64,000 nt of DNA from assembly GCF_029814175.1 (NCBI RefSeq), contig NZ_CP122312.1:1860001-1924000 (forward strand), in the 5' to 3' direction. Below the pieces are notes generated by a model. The model ran no database searches, was not told the DNA's origin, and was given only the letters and a program-made list of their open reading frames with translations. Position numbers and translations under genes: made by a program. Origin of the DNA: Halospeciosus flavus (GTDB taxonomy: Archaea; Halobacteriota; Halobacteria; Halobacteriales; Halobacteriaceae). Positions 17,263-26,074 of the stretch are shown one piece after another; positions within the stretch are counted from its first letter, which is position 1, and every line of letters starts with the position of its first letter.

Positions 17263-17268
17263 TTAAAT
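17263..17268 (+). promoter_or_regulatory. TATA box of tRNA-Tyr
   Basis: TTAAAT hexamer within a short AT stretch, ending 28 nt before the first base of the tRNA. Confidence 0.6.
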
Positions 17269-17296
17269 CCAGACGACCGATTACGTAGTTGTGTAA

Positions 17297-17370
17297 CCGG
17301 CCTTAGCTCAGCCTGGTAGAGCAGCCGACTGTAGATCGGCTTGCCCCCCGTTCAAATCGGGGAGGCCGGA
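17297..17370 (+). tRNA. tRNA-Tyr (GTA anticodon)
   Basis: A 74-nt cloverleaf without intron or encoded CCA. The acceptor arms CCGGCCT and AGGCCGG pair fully, with discriminator A. D-stem GCTC/GAGC; anticodon stem GCCGA/TCGGC with loop CTGTAGA (anticodon GTA); T-stem CCCCG/CGGGG with loop TTCAAAT. The first pair is C1-G72, the identity element of archaeal tRNA-Tyr. Confidence 0.97.
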
Positions 17371-17404
17371 CTTCTCCTTCGAACTAAGTCAGCAGTGACG
17401 GGAC

Positions 17405-17527
17405 TCAGCGGAGCGCCCAGACCGCCGCCGAGCAGGCCATCACGGCGAAGCCGAGCACGAACGTTCCCGGCACCGGTGTGACGAAGAGCAGTGCGCCGAC
17501 GAGGAACGCCATCGTTTCTGTGCGCAT
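17405..17527 (-). CDS. Very small membrane protein, 40 aa
   Basis: ATG at 17527; about residues 6-38 are hydrophobic with a central VPG turn (MAFLVGALLFVTPVPG, then FVLGFAVMACSAAVWAL). A helical hairpin is likely. It ends 34 nt from the 3' end of the tRNA, on the opposite strand. Function unknown; the clean frame and composition support a real gene. Confidence 0.5.
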   Translation of the reverse strand: MRTETMAFLVGALLFVTPVPGTFVLGFAVMACSAAVWALR

Positions 17528-17679
17528 AGTGGAATACAGTCCTCCCGCACAGAAACGGCTTGTGGGGCCGTGGGCCGGCACGTCCGCCGCGTCGACTGAC
17601 GAATTCTCCCGGTACGGACGAAAATTAAACAGTTACCTTTCCAAAGCATTATGCAGTATCGGAGTAAATCACGACCCTG

Positions 17680-18171
17680 GTGATACTGTACAGCGGAACC
17701 GGCCACGTCGACACCGTGGCCGCGGCGTTCCCGGGGGAGGACGTCGTCACCATCGACACTATCGACGAACTCCGCGACGCACTCGACGGGGCAGACCGAG
17801 CAGTGTTCGTCGTCGACCCGGAGACGATCGACACGGAAGCCGTCGAGGAAGTTCGACAGACGACCGACCGCACCGTCCCGACGGTCCTCCTCTCGGACGA
17901 CCCCGAGGGGGTCGACCTCGACTTCGACGCCGTCGCCGGTGACGACCCGAACGCGGACGAGATTCGGACCGCAGTCGAACGCGCCCGCCGCGTTGCGGCC
18001 TACCGCGAGTCCGTCGACGAACTCTACGACTACTCGCGGCAACACACGACCGGCGAGTTCAACACGGCACTCCTCGACACCCGTCGCGAGGCCGACCAGC
18101 GCTTCGCGGACCTCCCGCCGCTCGACAGCGTCACGATCGACGTGCTGCTCCGGGAGCGAGACCGGCAGTGA
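17680..18171 (+). CDS. Receiver-like domain protein, unknown function
   Basis: 163 residues from GTG 17680. The first ~110 residues alternate strands and helices as in response-regulator receivers (ILYSGTG, VVTIDTIDELRDAL, AVFVVDPE, VPTVLLSDDP), but the usual phosphoacceptor Asp cannot be placed with confidence. The C-terminus (AYRESVDELYDYSRQHTTGEF..) is helical and recalls the post-receiver helix of haloarchaeal HalX-type regulators. It stands 58 nt upstream of minD2 on the same strand, although minD2 has its own TATA box. Confidence 0.6.
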   Translation: MILYSGTGHVDTVAAAFPGEDVVTIDTIDELRDALDGADRAVFVVDPETIDTEAVEEVRQTTDRTVPTVLLSDDPEGVDLDFDAVAGDDPNADEIRTAVERARRVAAYRESVDELYDYSRQHTTGEFNTALLDTRREADQRFADLPPLDSVTIDVLLRERDRQ

Positions 18172-18199
18172 GGATTCGGCAGTCGATTCGTCACCGAGG

Positions 18200-18205
18200 T
18201 TTATA
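18200..18205 (+). promoter_or_regulatory. TATA box of the minD2 operon
   Basis: TTTATA ending 24 nt before the ATG at 18230, inside GC-rich flanks; the spacing fits a leaderless start. Confidence 0.6.
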
Positions 18206-18229
18206 CCCGAGGACGCGGGAGAGGGAGTG

Positions 18230-19003
18230 ATGGTCGAAGCGTTCGCCGTCGCCAGCGGTAAGGGCGGGACCGGGAAGACGACGAGCACGCTCGCCCTCGG
18301 GATGGCGCTCGCCGAGGAGCACGACGTGACCGTCGTCGACGCCGACACCGGGATGGCGAACCTCCTCTTCCACGCGGGCCTCGCCGACGTCGAGACGACG
18401 CTCCACGACCTGCTCGCCGACGGGAGCGACCGCCCGGCGTCGGACGCCGTCTACGAACGGTTCGGCATGAAGGTCGTCCCCTGCGGGACGAGCCTCGACG
18501 CCTTTCGCGAGTCCGACCCCGAGCGACTTCGCGACGTCGTCGCCGACCTCGCCGCCGACACCGACGTCCTCCTCCTCGACTCGCCGGCCACGCTCGCCAG
18601 TCGGAGCGCCGTCCTTCCGGTCGTCCTCGCCGACCGCGTCGTCCTCGTCACCCAGCCGACGATCCCGGCCCTCTCGGACGCGATGAAGGTTCAGGAGTAC
18701 GCCACGGCCTACGGAACCGGCGTGGCGGGCGTCCTGTTCAACAAGGTCCGCGACGAGGGCGGCGTGGAGCGCGTCGCCACCCAGGCCGAGCGGTACTTCG
18801 AAGGACCGACGCTCGGGGCGGTCCCCGCGGACGAGGCGGCACGGACGGCCCGACGAGCGGGAGAACCGCTCCTCGCACACGCACCGGACAGCGCGGCGGC
18901 CCGCGCCTACCGAGCGGCGGCGGCGTCGCTCGACGTCGCGACCGGGCCGGCGACCGGGGTCGCGGAGCGCTTCCGGAGCGCCGTCGTTCCCGACGGGCCA
19001 TGA
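18230..19003 (+). CDS. minD2: MinD/ParA-family ATPase, MinD2-like
   Basis: 257 residues with the deviant Walker A KGGTGKTT (signature Lys at the start), the Walker A' VVDADTGMANL and the 'LLLDSPATL' Walker B. It lacks an obvious C-terminal amphipathic membrane-targeting helix. In Haloferax, MinD2 shapes cells and positions archaella and chemosensory arrays; I recall it lying a few genes from ftsZ2 and overlapping its downstream gene by 4 nt, the same layout as here. The open frame continues upstream of 18230 only as a shadow of the receiver-like gene. Confidence 0.82.
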   Translation: MVEAFAVASGKGGTGKTTSTLALGMALAEEHDVTVVDADTGMANLLFHAGLADVETTLHDLLADGSDRPASDAVYERFGMKVVPCGTSLDAFRESDPERLRDVVADLAADTDVLLLDSPATLASRSAVLPVVLADRVVLVTQPTIPALSDAMKVQEYATAYGTGVAGVLFNKVRDEGGVERVATQAERYFEGPTLGAVPADEAARTARRAGEPLLAHAPDSAAARAYRAAAASLDVATGPATGVAERFRSAVVPDGP

Positions 19004-19584
19004 GCGCGACCGGCGACCTCGTCTTCTCACGGGTCCTCCCCGACGTCGGGACCGCACTCACGCTGGCGCTCGACCGGACGTTCACCGGACGGGCGGAGGT
19101 CACGCCACAGTCCTCCCTCCTGCTCGACGGCGACGGTGACGGCGTCGCGACGGTCGCCTTCGACGCGGGCGTCCCGACCCACGTCCGACACGACGACGGA
19201 CGGAACGGTCCCGACGCCGTCGCCGCACTCGCCGTCGCCGGTCCCTCCCTGGTCGAGTTGTACGAGACGACGGGGGACGCGTCACTCGGGACGGCGTGTC
19301 GGGTCGCAGCCACGACACCCGCCACGAACCTGGCCGACGAGGCACTAGTCGAGCGGACGCGCGCGGCCGCACCCGACGACACGGGCACACGAGAGAACGA
19401 CGCCAGCGACGACGGTCTCGCCGCGGTCGAAGCCTTCCTCGCGGACGGCGACGCCATCGCGGAACTCCAGACGCGCGCACGGGAGGAGGCGGAGCGCCGC
19501 GCCGCAGAGTGGGGGTTCGACGCGGGAGCGCAGGCCGACACGGACGCCGCGACCGGCCCAGAACCCCCGTCCGACCCAGGCTAG
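19000..19584 (+). CDS. MinD2-linked conserved protein
   Basis: 194 residues; its ATG overlaps the minD2 stop (ATGA), so it is co-translated with minD2. The N-terminal half is beta-rich with an odd 'LLLDGDGDGVATVAFDAGVPTHVRHDDG' strand pair and reads like a small ligand or effector domain. The C-terminal third is helical (AELQTRAREEAERRAAEWGF). By position it corresponds to the uncharacterised partner gene of minD2 in Haloferax. Function unknown; a role as MinD2 adaptor is inference. Confidence 0.72.
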   Translation: MSATGDLVFSRVLPDVGTALTLALDRTFTGRAEVTPQSSLLLDGDGDGVATVAFDAGVPTHVRHDDGRNGPDAVAALAVAGPSLVELYETTGDASLGTACRVAATTPATNLADEALVERTRAAAPDDTGTRENDASDDGLAAVEAFLADGDAIAELQTRAREEAERRAAEWGFDAGAQADTDAATGPEPPSDPG

Positions 19585-19614
19585 GCTTTTGTCGCGCCCG
19601 TTCGATTCCCCCGC

Positions 19615-20859
19615 ATGGTCTCCCGACGTTCCTTCCTCCAGGCGGCCGGACTCGCGGCGGTCGGGTCGGCCACCGCCCTCGCCGGTTGTTCGTCCTCCTG
19701 TCCCGACAGCGGGGCGCCGACGCCGTCGACCGTCCTCACGCCCGACTCGACGCCCGTCGCGGCCGACCTCGGCGTCACCACCGACTGGCCGACGTTCCAC
19801 CACGACGCCGCGAACACGGGGTACGCCACCGACGCGACGCCCCCGAGCGACCCCGCACTCTCCTGGCGTGCGGCGGTCCCGTCCGACGGCCGGCCGAGCG
19901 CACCGGTCGTCGCGAACGGGGCGGTGTACGTCCGCGACGGTGTCGGCGGCCTCCACGCGCTCGACGTGACCGACGGGACCGAGCGGTGGACCGTCGAGAC
20001 GACGCGCGCGCCCGAGACCTGGTTCGCGGGCGGCGGGTCCCCGACGGCGCACGGCGGTCACGTCTTCGTGGCGGGCCGGGACGGCGTCTTCGCCGTCGAC
20101 GCGGCCGACGGAACGGTCGCGTGGTCAGACTCGTTGGCTGCGACCGACTCCGCCGTCGTCGCCGGCGGGTCGGTCTTCGTCCCCACCGACGGCGCGCTCG
20201 CCGCGTACGACGCCGCGACCGGAGAACGCCGCTGGCGAGTGTCGGACTTCGACGGGCCGGTCTCCCGCCCGGCAGTCGCCGCCGGGACGGTGTTCGCCGT
20301 CGGCAGCGACCTCGTCGCACTAGCCAGCGCGGACGGGGTGGAGCAGTGGCGCAGGACGGTCGGCGCGTCGCCCACCGACCTGGGCTTCCCGGTCGTCGCC
20401 GACGGGTCGGTCTTCGTCGGCACCTACGAGGGGTTGGTCGCCTACGCCCCGGAATCGGGCGAGGTCCAGTGGCGGTTCGAGCGCGGGTCGGGCCGGGGGT
20501 TCACGCCACCGGTCGTGACACCCGAGTCGCTCTACACCGTCGAGCAACCGGGAGAGGGGCCGGCCGCAGTGTACGCGCTCGACCCGGACACGGGTGAGCC
20601 TCGACCGCGCTGGTGCTCGTGGATCGGCGAGGGAGCGGTCGGCGCGGCGACCGACGACCGGGTGTTCGCCGAGGTGCCCGCACCCGACGAGGCGGACGTC
20701 TCGGGGCGCGAGGTCCAGACGTTCCGCTCGGACACCGGCGCGGCGACGTGGCAGTTCCGCGCGTCCGAGTGGGTCGGTGCACCGGCCGTCGTCGACGGGG
20801 CAGTCGTCTTCACGACCGGCCGAGGCGACGTCTGCGCGGTCGGGGGTGACCAACAGTGA
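19615..20859 (+). CDS. Tat lipoprotein with PQQ-type beta-propeller
   Basis: 414 residues. Signal SRRSFLQAAGLAAVGSATALAGC holds a twin-arginine motif and a lipobox. The mature protein has repeated blades with 'G.VFV..DG.L.AYDAATGERRW' sequences (PQQ_2/PQQ_3 repeats). Such archaeal propellers usually lack bound PQQ and act as scaffolds or as BamB-like proteins, so no enzyme activity is claimed. The ATG follows a CTTTTG element by about 25 nt. The stop overlaps the next gene. Confidence 0.85.
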   Translation: MVSRRSFLQAAGLAAVGSATALAGCSSSCPDSGAPTPSTVLTPDSTPVAADLGVTTDWPTFHHDAANTGYATDATPPSDPALSWRAAVPSDGRPSAPVVANGAVYVRDGVGGLHALDVTDGTERWTVETTRAPETWFAGGGSPTAHGGHVFVAGRDGVFAVDAADGTVAWSDSLAATDSAVVAGGSVFVPTDGALAAYDAATGERRWRVSDFDGPVSRPAVAAGTVFAVGSDLVALASADGVEQWRRTVGASPTDLGFPVVADGSVFVGTYEGLVAYAPESGEVQWRFERGSGRGFTPPVVTPESLYTVEQPGEGPAAVYALDPDTGEPRPRWCSWIGEGAVGAATDDRVFAEVPAPDEADVSGREVQTFRSDTGAATWQFRASEWVGAPAVVDGAVVFTTGRGDVCAVGGDQQ

Positions 20860-21518
20860 GCGACGGCCCGGCCGCCGACCGACGACGCGACGACCGACTG
20901 CCCGGTGCCGACCGAACCGCCCTGCTCGGTGCCGCGGCGGTCCTCGGGAGCCTCTGTCTCGTCGTGTCGGCGGGCGGCGAGGCCCTCTTCCCGGTGCCGG
21001 ACTCCTACCAGTTCGATCCCGCGCTCACGAGTCCCCAGTTCGTCCGCGAACGCGTCCTCCCGCTCGTCACGTTCGCGGGCGCCGGCGGACACCTCGCCGG
21101 CCTCCTCGGGGCCAGACGCCGCGACCGCGAGGGGGCGGGCCTCGGATGGGTCGCGGGGTGGTGGCTGACGGCGACCGGTCTCGTCGCCGTCGGGGCGGCG
21201 ACGGCGGCGATGGCCCTGCTCGGGCCGGCGGGGGTGAGCGCGGCCGTCCTCCTCGAACTCGGTCTCGCGCTGGGCTACCTCCTCGCACTCGTCCTCGTTG
21301 GCGTCGGAATCACGGTCTTCGGCGTGGCCGTCTTCCGGCGGGCGACGAGTTCGCTCGAACGCGTCGCGGGCGCGCTCTTCCTCCTGACGCCGGTCGCGCT
21401 GGCCGCGTGGTACGTCGTCGACCTCGGCCGCCTCGGGTGGGTCACCGGTCTCCCCTACCCACTCGGGTGGGCCGCCCTCGGCGTCGACCTCTGGCGTCGG
21501 CCCGCGGACGCGGAGTAA
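20856..21518 (+). CDS. DUF998-like membrane protein
   Basis: 220 residues from a GTG that overlaps the TGA of the propeller gene (GTGA), so the pair is co-translated. Six or so membrane segments; after the first comes an extracellular loop with 'FPVPDSYQFDPALTSPQFVRE'. DUF998-like assignment rests on helix layout only. It may anchor or serve the upstream lipoprotein. Confidence 0.65.
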   Translation: MSDGPAADRRRDDRLPGADRTALLGAAAVLGSLCLVVSAGGEALFPVPDSYQFDPALTSPQFVRERVLPLVTFAGAGGHLAGLLGARRRDREGAGLGWVAGWWLTATGLVAVGAATAAMALLGPAGVSAAVLLELGLALGYLLALVLVGVGITVFGVAVFRRATSSLERVAGALFLLTPVALAAWYVVDLGRLGWVTGLPYPLGWAALGVDLWRRPADAE

Positions 21519-21548
21519 GCTTTTGGCGCAGCCGTTAGATTCCGGACT

Positions 21549-22856
21549 ATGAGTTCTCGTCGCTCGTTCCTCCGCGCGGTCGGTCTCGCCGGCGTCGGCG
21601 GACTCGCTGGACTCGCCGGCTGTCAGACACCGGACGGGCAGTCGACGACCCGGACGTCGGCCGACGTGCACGCGGTCGCCGCCGAGCGCCTCGCCTCCGG
21701 GTTCGTCTCGCCCGTCGACGTCCGCGCTCCGGCCGGAACCGATGCCCTGTACGTCGCCGACCAACCCGGCCGCGTCTACAACGTCGACCCGGAGGGCGGC
21801 CAGGCCGTCGCCCTCGATCTCCGCGACGCCGTCGTCGACGTCTCGGGGTACGACGAGCGGGGCCTGCTCGGACTGGCGTTCCACCCCGACTTCCCCGACG
21901 ACCCGCGGGCGTACGTCCGCTACAGCGCGCCGCGCCGGTCGGGGACACCGACGAACTACAGCCACACGTTCGTCCTCGCCGAGTTCCGGGTTGAGGGCGG
22001 AGCGTTCGTCCGCGACTCGGAGCGGACGCTCCTGGAGATTCCCGAACCGCAGTCGAACCACAACGGCGGCGACCTCGCGTTCGGCCCCGAGGGACACCTC
22101 TACGTCGCAATCGGCGACGGCGGCGGTGGCGGCGACGCGGGGACCGGGCACGTCACCGACTGGTACGAGCGCGTGCCCGGCGGCAACGGCCAGAACGTCG
22201 AGGCGAACCTGCTGGGGAGCGTCCTCCGTCTCGACGTGGACTCCCGGACCGATGGAGCCCCGTACGGAATTCCGGCCGACAACCCACTCGTCGGGCGCGC
22301 GGGCCTCGACGAACACTACGCGTGGGGGTTCCGGAACCCCTGGCGACTCTCCGTCGACTCGGCGTTCGGTCTCCTCGTCGCCGACGTCGGGCAGAGCCGC
22401 TACGAAGAGGTCGACCAGGTCGTGCGCGGCGGCAACTACGGCTGGAACGTCCGCGAGGGGACGCACTGCTACGGCGTCGACGGCGGGTGCCCGAGCGAGA
22501 CGCCCGACGGCGACCCGCTCCGCCCGCCCGTCGTCGAGTACCCTCACTCCGGTCCGGAGCCGAGCGGCATCGCCGTCGTCGGCGGCTACGTCTACCGCGG
22601 CGACGCACTCGACGGCCTGCGCGAGCGGTACGTCTTCGCCGACTGGCGGGCCGAGGGGAGTCTGTTCGTCGCGGACCCGACGGCCGACACGCAGTCGGAC
22701 CGCTGGCCCGTCTCGGCCGTCCCCGTCGCCGGGGAGTTCGCCCCGTACGTCCTCTCGTTCGGCGAAGACCGCGCCGGTGAACTGCTCGTCTGTACGAGTC
22801 AGAACGCTCGCGTCACGGGGACGAGCGGGGCGCTCTGTCGACTCGTCCCGGGCTGA
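21549..22856 (+). CDS. PQQ-dependent sugar dehydrogenase-type Tat lipoprotein
   Basis: 435 residues: Tat signal SSRRSFLRAVGLAGVGGLAGLAGC with lipobox, then a six-bladed GSDH (glucose/sorbosone dehydrogenase, Hhip-type) propeller. Marker segments: 'DERGLLGLAFHPDFPDD', 'NHNGGDLAFGPEGHLYVAIGDG' (catalytic His region), 'YAWGFRNPWRLSVD' and 'NYGWNVREGTHCY'. These match aldose sugar dehydrogenases that oxidise sugars with PQQ outside the membrane. Whether this cell makes PQQ is not visible here. Own CTTTTGG promoter element before the ATG. Confidence 0.9.
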   Translation: MSSRRSFLRAVGLAGVGGLAGLAGCQTPDGQSTTRTSADVHAVAAERLASGFVSPVDVRAPAGTDALYVADQPGRVYNVDPEGGQAVALDLRDAVVDVSGYDERGLLGLAFHPDFPDDPRAYVRYSAPRRSGTPTNYSHTFVLAEFRVEGGAFVRDSERTLLEIPEPQSNHNGGDLAFGPEGHLYVAIGDGGGGGDAGTGHVTDWYERVPGGNGQNVEANLLGSVLRLDVDSRTDGAPYGIPADNPLVGRAGLDEHYAWGFRNPWRLSVDSAFGLLVADVGQSRYEEVDQVVRGGNYGWNVREGTHCYGVDGGCPSETPDGDPLRPPVVEYPHSGPEPSGIAVVGGYVYRGDALDGLRERYVFADWRAEGSLFVADPTADTQSDRWPVSAVPVAGEFAPYVLSFGEDRAGELLVCTSQNARVTGTSGALCRLVPG

Positions 22857-22860
22857 TCGG

Positions 22861-23847
22861 TCAGGATTGAATCTGCTCTTCGGGGGGCACGAACGATCCG
22901 ACCGAGACAGTGTAGAGCGTGACCGTCGCGACCCGGAGCAACGAGACGATCAGGATGGCGAGGGGCGCGAAGACGACGGCCGTCACCGCGGTGGCGATCC
23001 AGGGAAGCCACGCCGCGGGAACCGTCGCCGAGGCGCCGGGGACGTACACCTGCCCGAACCAGTAGGTGACGAGGACGGCCGCGAGACCGGTGTAGACGAG
23101 TCGACGTGAGAGACGAGCGAGGTCTTGCTGGATAGCGAGCGTCTTGAAGAACTGTCTGACGGTCGCGACCGCCTTCAGGAGTTCGAGGACGTCGTCGAGG
23201 GCGACCGTCGCACCCGCGGGGAGCGCGTCACCGTGGGCGTTCTGGATGGCTCGTGCGGTGTCGAGATAGTCGGCGTACTCCGTCCCGAGCGTGACGAACA
23301 GGACGTCGAACGTGCTGTTGCTGCCCTCGGCGTCGCTCAAGTGGTCGGCGTACGCCACGAGATCGGACGTGAATGCGTCGACATCGGTGTCGACGTCGAC
23401 CGCCGCGTCGGCGACTTCGCGTTCGAGCGTGGCGGTTCGTTCTTCGAGCGATTCAGCGACTAACCCGAGGAAGGCGCCGGGGTCGTTCGGACTGGTGTCG
23501 ACGTCGGCGACGTCCTCGACTGTTCGCCGGAAGTCGAGGCTGCCCTCCAGTCGGTCGGTGAGGTCGGAGGGCGTTCCGAACACTCGCGAGAGGATGAGTT
23601 GGTTGATGGAGAGTGCGACGGTGACCAGCGAGAGGAGTCCGCTGAGGAGTCCGCTCGCCAGTTCCGTCGCGAGGGTACTTCCGGGACCGAGGTAGATCAC
23701 CCCCACGGTGACGAGGACGCCGGTTACGACCGCCGCTCCGCCCGTCACGATAGTGGCGATTGCCGCCCGTGAGCCGGTGAGCAACACCCACCGCTTCACC
23801 GGGTTCGACAACTCCCCCTTCGCCACGTCCGAAGGCGTGTCCCCCAT
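22861..23847 (-). CDS. Membrane protein with large central helical domain
   Basis: 328 residues. Two membrane segments near the N-terminus (about 23-55 and 65-85) and two near the C-terminus (about 245-265 and 280-310) flank a ~150-residue soluble, mostly helical part rich in Glu and Asp. I do not recognise the family. It converges with the sugar dehydrogenase gene with a 4-nt gap. Confidence 0.7.
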   Translation of the reverse strand: MGDTPSDVAKGELSNPVKRWVLLTGSRAAIATIVTGGAAVVTGVLVTVGVIYLGPGSTLATELASGLLSGLLSLVTVALSINQLILSRVFGTPSDLTDRLEGSLDFRRTVEDVADVDTSPNDPGAFLGLVAESLEERTATLEREVADAAVDVDTDVDAFTSDLVAYADHLSDAEGSNSTFDVLFVTLGTEYADYLDTARAIQNAHGDALPAGATVALDDVLELLKAVATVRQFFKTLAIQQDLARLSRRLVYTGLAAVLVTYWFGQVYVPGASATVPAAWLPWIATAVTAVVFAPLAILIVSLLRVATVTLYTVSVGSFVPPEEQIQS

Positions 23848-23976
23848 CTCTGGGGCGTCTGTTCGGGTAGCCGTCTGAAGGGAGTGGCGGCCAGCGCACC
23901 GTGACGTCCCTCGGTGTGCGAGGCCACGGTCACCCCGTTTGGCCCGTCGAGACTGGGCGTGTCGGCGGCAGCGCCG

Positions 23977-25053
23977 CTAAGCAGGGTTGGCACGTCGAAC
24001 CCGACGTTCGAGGCGCTCGGCGTGTTCGAGACGGAGGCGGCGGGCCGCCTCGGCGTCGAGTCGGTCGACACTGTCGAGGTCGTGTGTAACCGGGTCGTAG
24101 GCGTCCACGTCGAAACCCATCCGGTCGAGGTAGTCCCGGAGCGCTCGCGAGTCGAGACCGTCACGAATCGCGGCGTCGACGTACTCCGTGACGGTGTCGA
24201 ACGGCGGGACGACGACTTCGTCTTCCGTGAGTCGGCCGCGCTCGCCGATACGCACGTCGGCGTCACGGAGGTGTTCGACGACCGTCGCGAGGTGGTCGGC
24301 GAGGCGGACGACCTGACTCGGGAGCGTGGTGTCCGGCGAGCGCCACTCGACGGTCGAGAACTCCGAGCGGAGTTGGACCGGCGTCCAGACGGCGCTCTCC
24401 GGCCCGAAGTTGTCCTCGACGTCGTCGCGGTCGACTCCCGCCTCGACCGCCGCGGCCCGGAACTCTTCGTAACTCCGTTCGAGTCGGTCCCGCCACTCGT
24501 CGACGTCGTCGGTGTAGGGCCACAACCGTCCCTGCCGGGGGACGTCGTCGTACGCCATCCGGCGGTAGAGCTCCGAGCGTGCGCCGGCTGCCAACCGCCG
24601 CCCGCGGAAGTACGGCGAGGAGTTGGTGAGCGCCAGCGCCGGGTCGAGAGCCGTCAGGACGTTCAACTGGTCGATCGCCAGCCCAGGCTGTTGCTCGACG
24701 TGGACGTGCGTCCCCGCGCAGTGACGGACGTACTCGAAGTCGTCGCCGACGACGTGCGTCTGAATCCGGGTCCGGTCGCTCGGTCGGTCGCGTATCTCGG
24801 CGTCACCCACGGGTGTCGCGAGTGGGACGAGTCCTCTGTCGAGTTCGTCGGCGCGCCGGAGGACGCGACCGACGCGCTCGAACAGTTCGCGTCGCAGTTC
24901 GGCCGTCGTCTCACAAGGGGTCGTCTTGATCTCGAGGAGTGGCTCGACGAACTCCCGCTCGACGCCCGGGGACGCGTCGACGAGTGACCCCGGTTCGGTC
25001 AACCGCCCCTCCCCGTCGACGACCCAGTACTCGACTTCGATGCTCCGCCGCAC
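23977..25053 (-). CDS. gshA: Glutamate-cysteine ligase family 2 (GshA-type)
   Basis: 358 residues from GTG 25053. The start 'RRSIEVEYWVVDGEGRL' holds the catalytic Glu pattern (E.E) of GCS2; 'EFVEPLLEIKTTPC', 'GTHVHVEQQPGL' and 'NSSPYFRGRRLAAGARSELYR' are family motifs, and 'STVEWRSPDTTLPSQVVRLAD' is the substrate region. The enzyme makes gamma-glutamylcysteine, the main low-molecular thiol of haloarchaea. The open frame continues 68 codons upstream, but that stretch includes AT-rich promoter-like DNA and unrelated residues. Confidence 0.9.
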   Translation of the reverse strand: MRRSIEVEYWVVDGEGRLTEPGSLVDASPGVEREFVEPLLEIKTTPCETTAELRRELFERVGRVLRRADELDRGLVPLATPVGDAEIRDRPSDRTRIQTHVVGDDFEYVRHCAGTHVHVEQQPGLAIDQLNVLTALDPALALTNSSPYFRGRRLAAGARSELYRRMAYDDVPRQGRLWPYTDDVDEWRDRLERSYEEFRAAAVEAGVDRDDVEDNFGPESAVWTPVQLRSEFSTVEWRSPDTTLPSQVVRLADHLATVVEHLRDADVRIGERGRLTEDEVVVPPFDTVTEYVDAAIRDGLDSRALRDYLDRMGFDVDAYDPVTHDLDSVDRLDAEAARRLRLEHAERLERRVRRANPA

Positions 25054-25255
25054 CGGTTCTGATTCGTGTGCTGACAAGGTTCTCTGTGCGATTGCTGCGA
25101 CGTGCAGTCGGTCACCCGGTGCCCCCGGCGATTCGTGTGTTACAGTATGACACAATTCGGTTCTGGAGGCAGTTACAAGAATCTTTCGTGGCCGGCAATT
25201 CGCCTGTGTACTCGTTCGACGAGAGGTGTACTCGGCGAGGGTGAGACCCTCTAGC

Positions 25256-25261
25256 ATAAAT
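25256..25261 (+). promoter_or_regulatory. TATA box of the tail-tube-like gene
   Basis: ATAAAT ending 25 nt before the ATG at 25287; the surrounding ~25 bases are unusually AT-rich. This shows the gene has its own promoter. Confidence 0.6.
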
Positions 25262-25286
25262 CTGCGGACTACGTAGAGAGTACACT

Positions 25287-25979
25287 ATGCCGAGGTTCCC
25301 GGTCAACACCCATCGCCGTGCGTCGTACAAGCAGTCCTCGTTCGCGGTGAAGTGGGACGGTGCGTACATCGAGGGGGTGTACCGGGTGAGCGGACTCACG
25401 CGCACGACGGACGTCGTCGCCGAACGCGGCGGGACGGGCGGTGCGGTCCCGACGTCGTCGCCCGGCCTGACGAACTACGACCCCATCGTCCTCGAACGGG
25501 GACGGACGCACGACGACGCCTTCGAGTCCTGGGCGAACCAGGTGTACGACCGTGGCCGCGCCGAGGCCGACGCCCCGACGTCGCTCGGGGACTACGAGAA
25601 GGACGTCGTCGTCGAGTTAGGGAACGCGGCCGGACAGGTCGTGATGGCGTTCCGGGTCTACCGGGCGTGGACGTCGTCGTACACCGCTCTCTCGGAACTC
25701 GACGCGAGCGAGTCGGGTCTCGCCGTCGAGCGGCTAGTCCTCCAACACGCCGGGTGGGAGCGCGACCGTGCCGTCTCCGAGCCGTCGGAACCGACTTTCG
25801 ACGACGTGGAGCAGTCGTCCGCCCCGGTCGACGGCGACGAGACGACCGGTGGTCCTGCGTTCGACCCGCAACTCGCACGCGACGCGACCCGGTGGCGCGC
25901 GACGCCCTGGGTCGTCGACCGCTGGCGCGTGCAGGACCACGACGGGGACGGGTCCGCGGACGCCGCCGGGAAGCACTGA
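25287..25979 (+). CDS. Orphan phage-tail/eCIS tube protein (gp19 family)
   Basis: 230 residues. Residues ~15-155 match the T4 gp19-like tube family of contractile injection systems: '[31 protein letters not shown]', '[27 protein letters not shown]' and '[22 protein letters not shown]' in the known order. In phage tails and eCIS particles such proteins stack as hexamers to form the inner tube. The last ~70 residues (from [10 protein letters not shown]) are an acidic linker plus a Trp/Arg-rich tail, not part of the usual fold. No sheath, baseplate, spike or ATPase gene is near; the neighbours are gshA and an esterase. Family assignment is from motif memory. Confidence 0.82.
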   Translation: MPRFPVNTHRRASYKQSSFAVKWDGAYIEGVYRVSGLTRTTDVVAERGGTGGAVPTSSPGLTNYDPIVLERGRTHDDAFESWANQVYDRGRAEADAPTSLGDYEKDVVVELGNAAGQVVMAFRVYRAWTSSYTALSELDASESGLAVERLVLQHAGWERDRAVSEPSEPTFDDVEQSSAPVDGDETTGGPAFDPQLARDATRWRATPWVVDRWRVQDHDGDGSADAAGKH

Positions 25980-26074
25980 TTCGCGACGACCGCCACACAC
26001 GATTCGCCACGGTCCGACACCGTCGGACCTGCCGGCACGCACACCTTTTTGGGCGCTGTCAGGTACCACAGCAC

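Noticed and set aside
25287-25979. Provirus or tailed-virus region around the tube gene
   Set aside because: No capsid, terminase, portal, integrase or att-like repeats nearby; neighbours are housekeeping genes.
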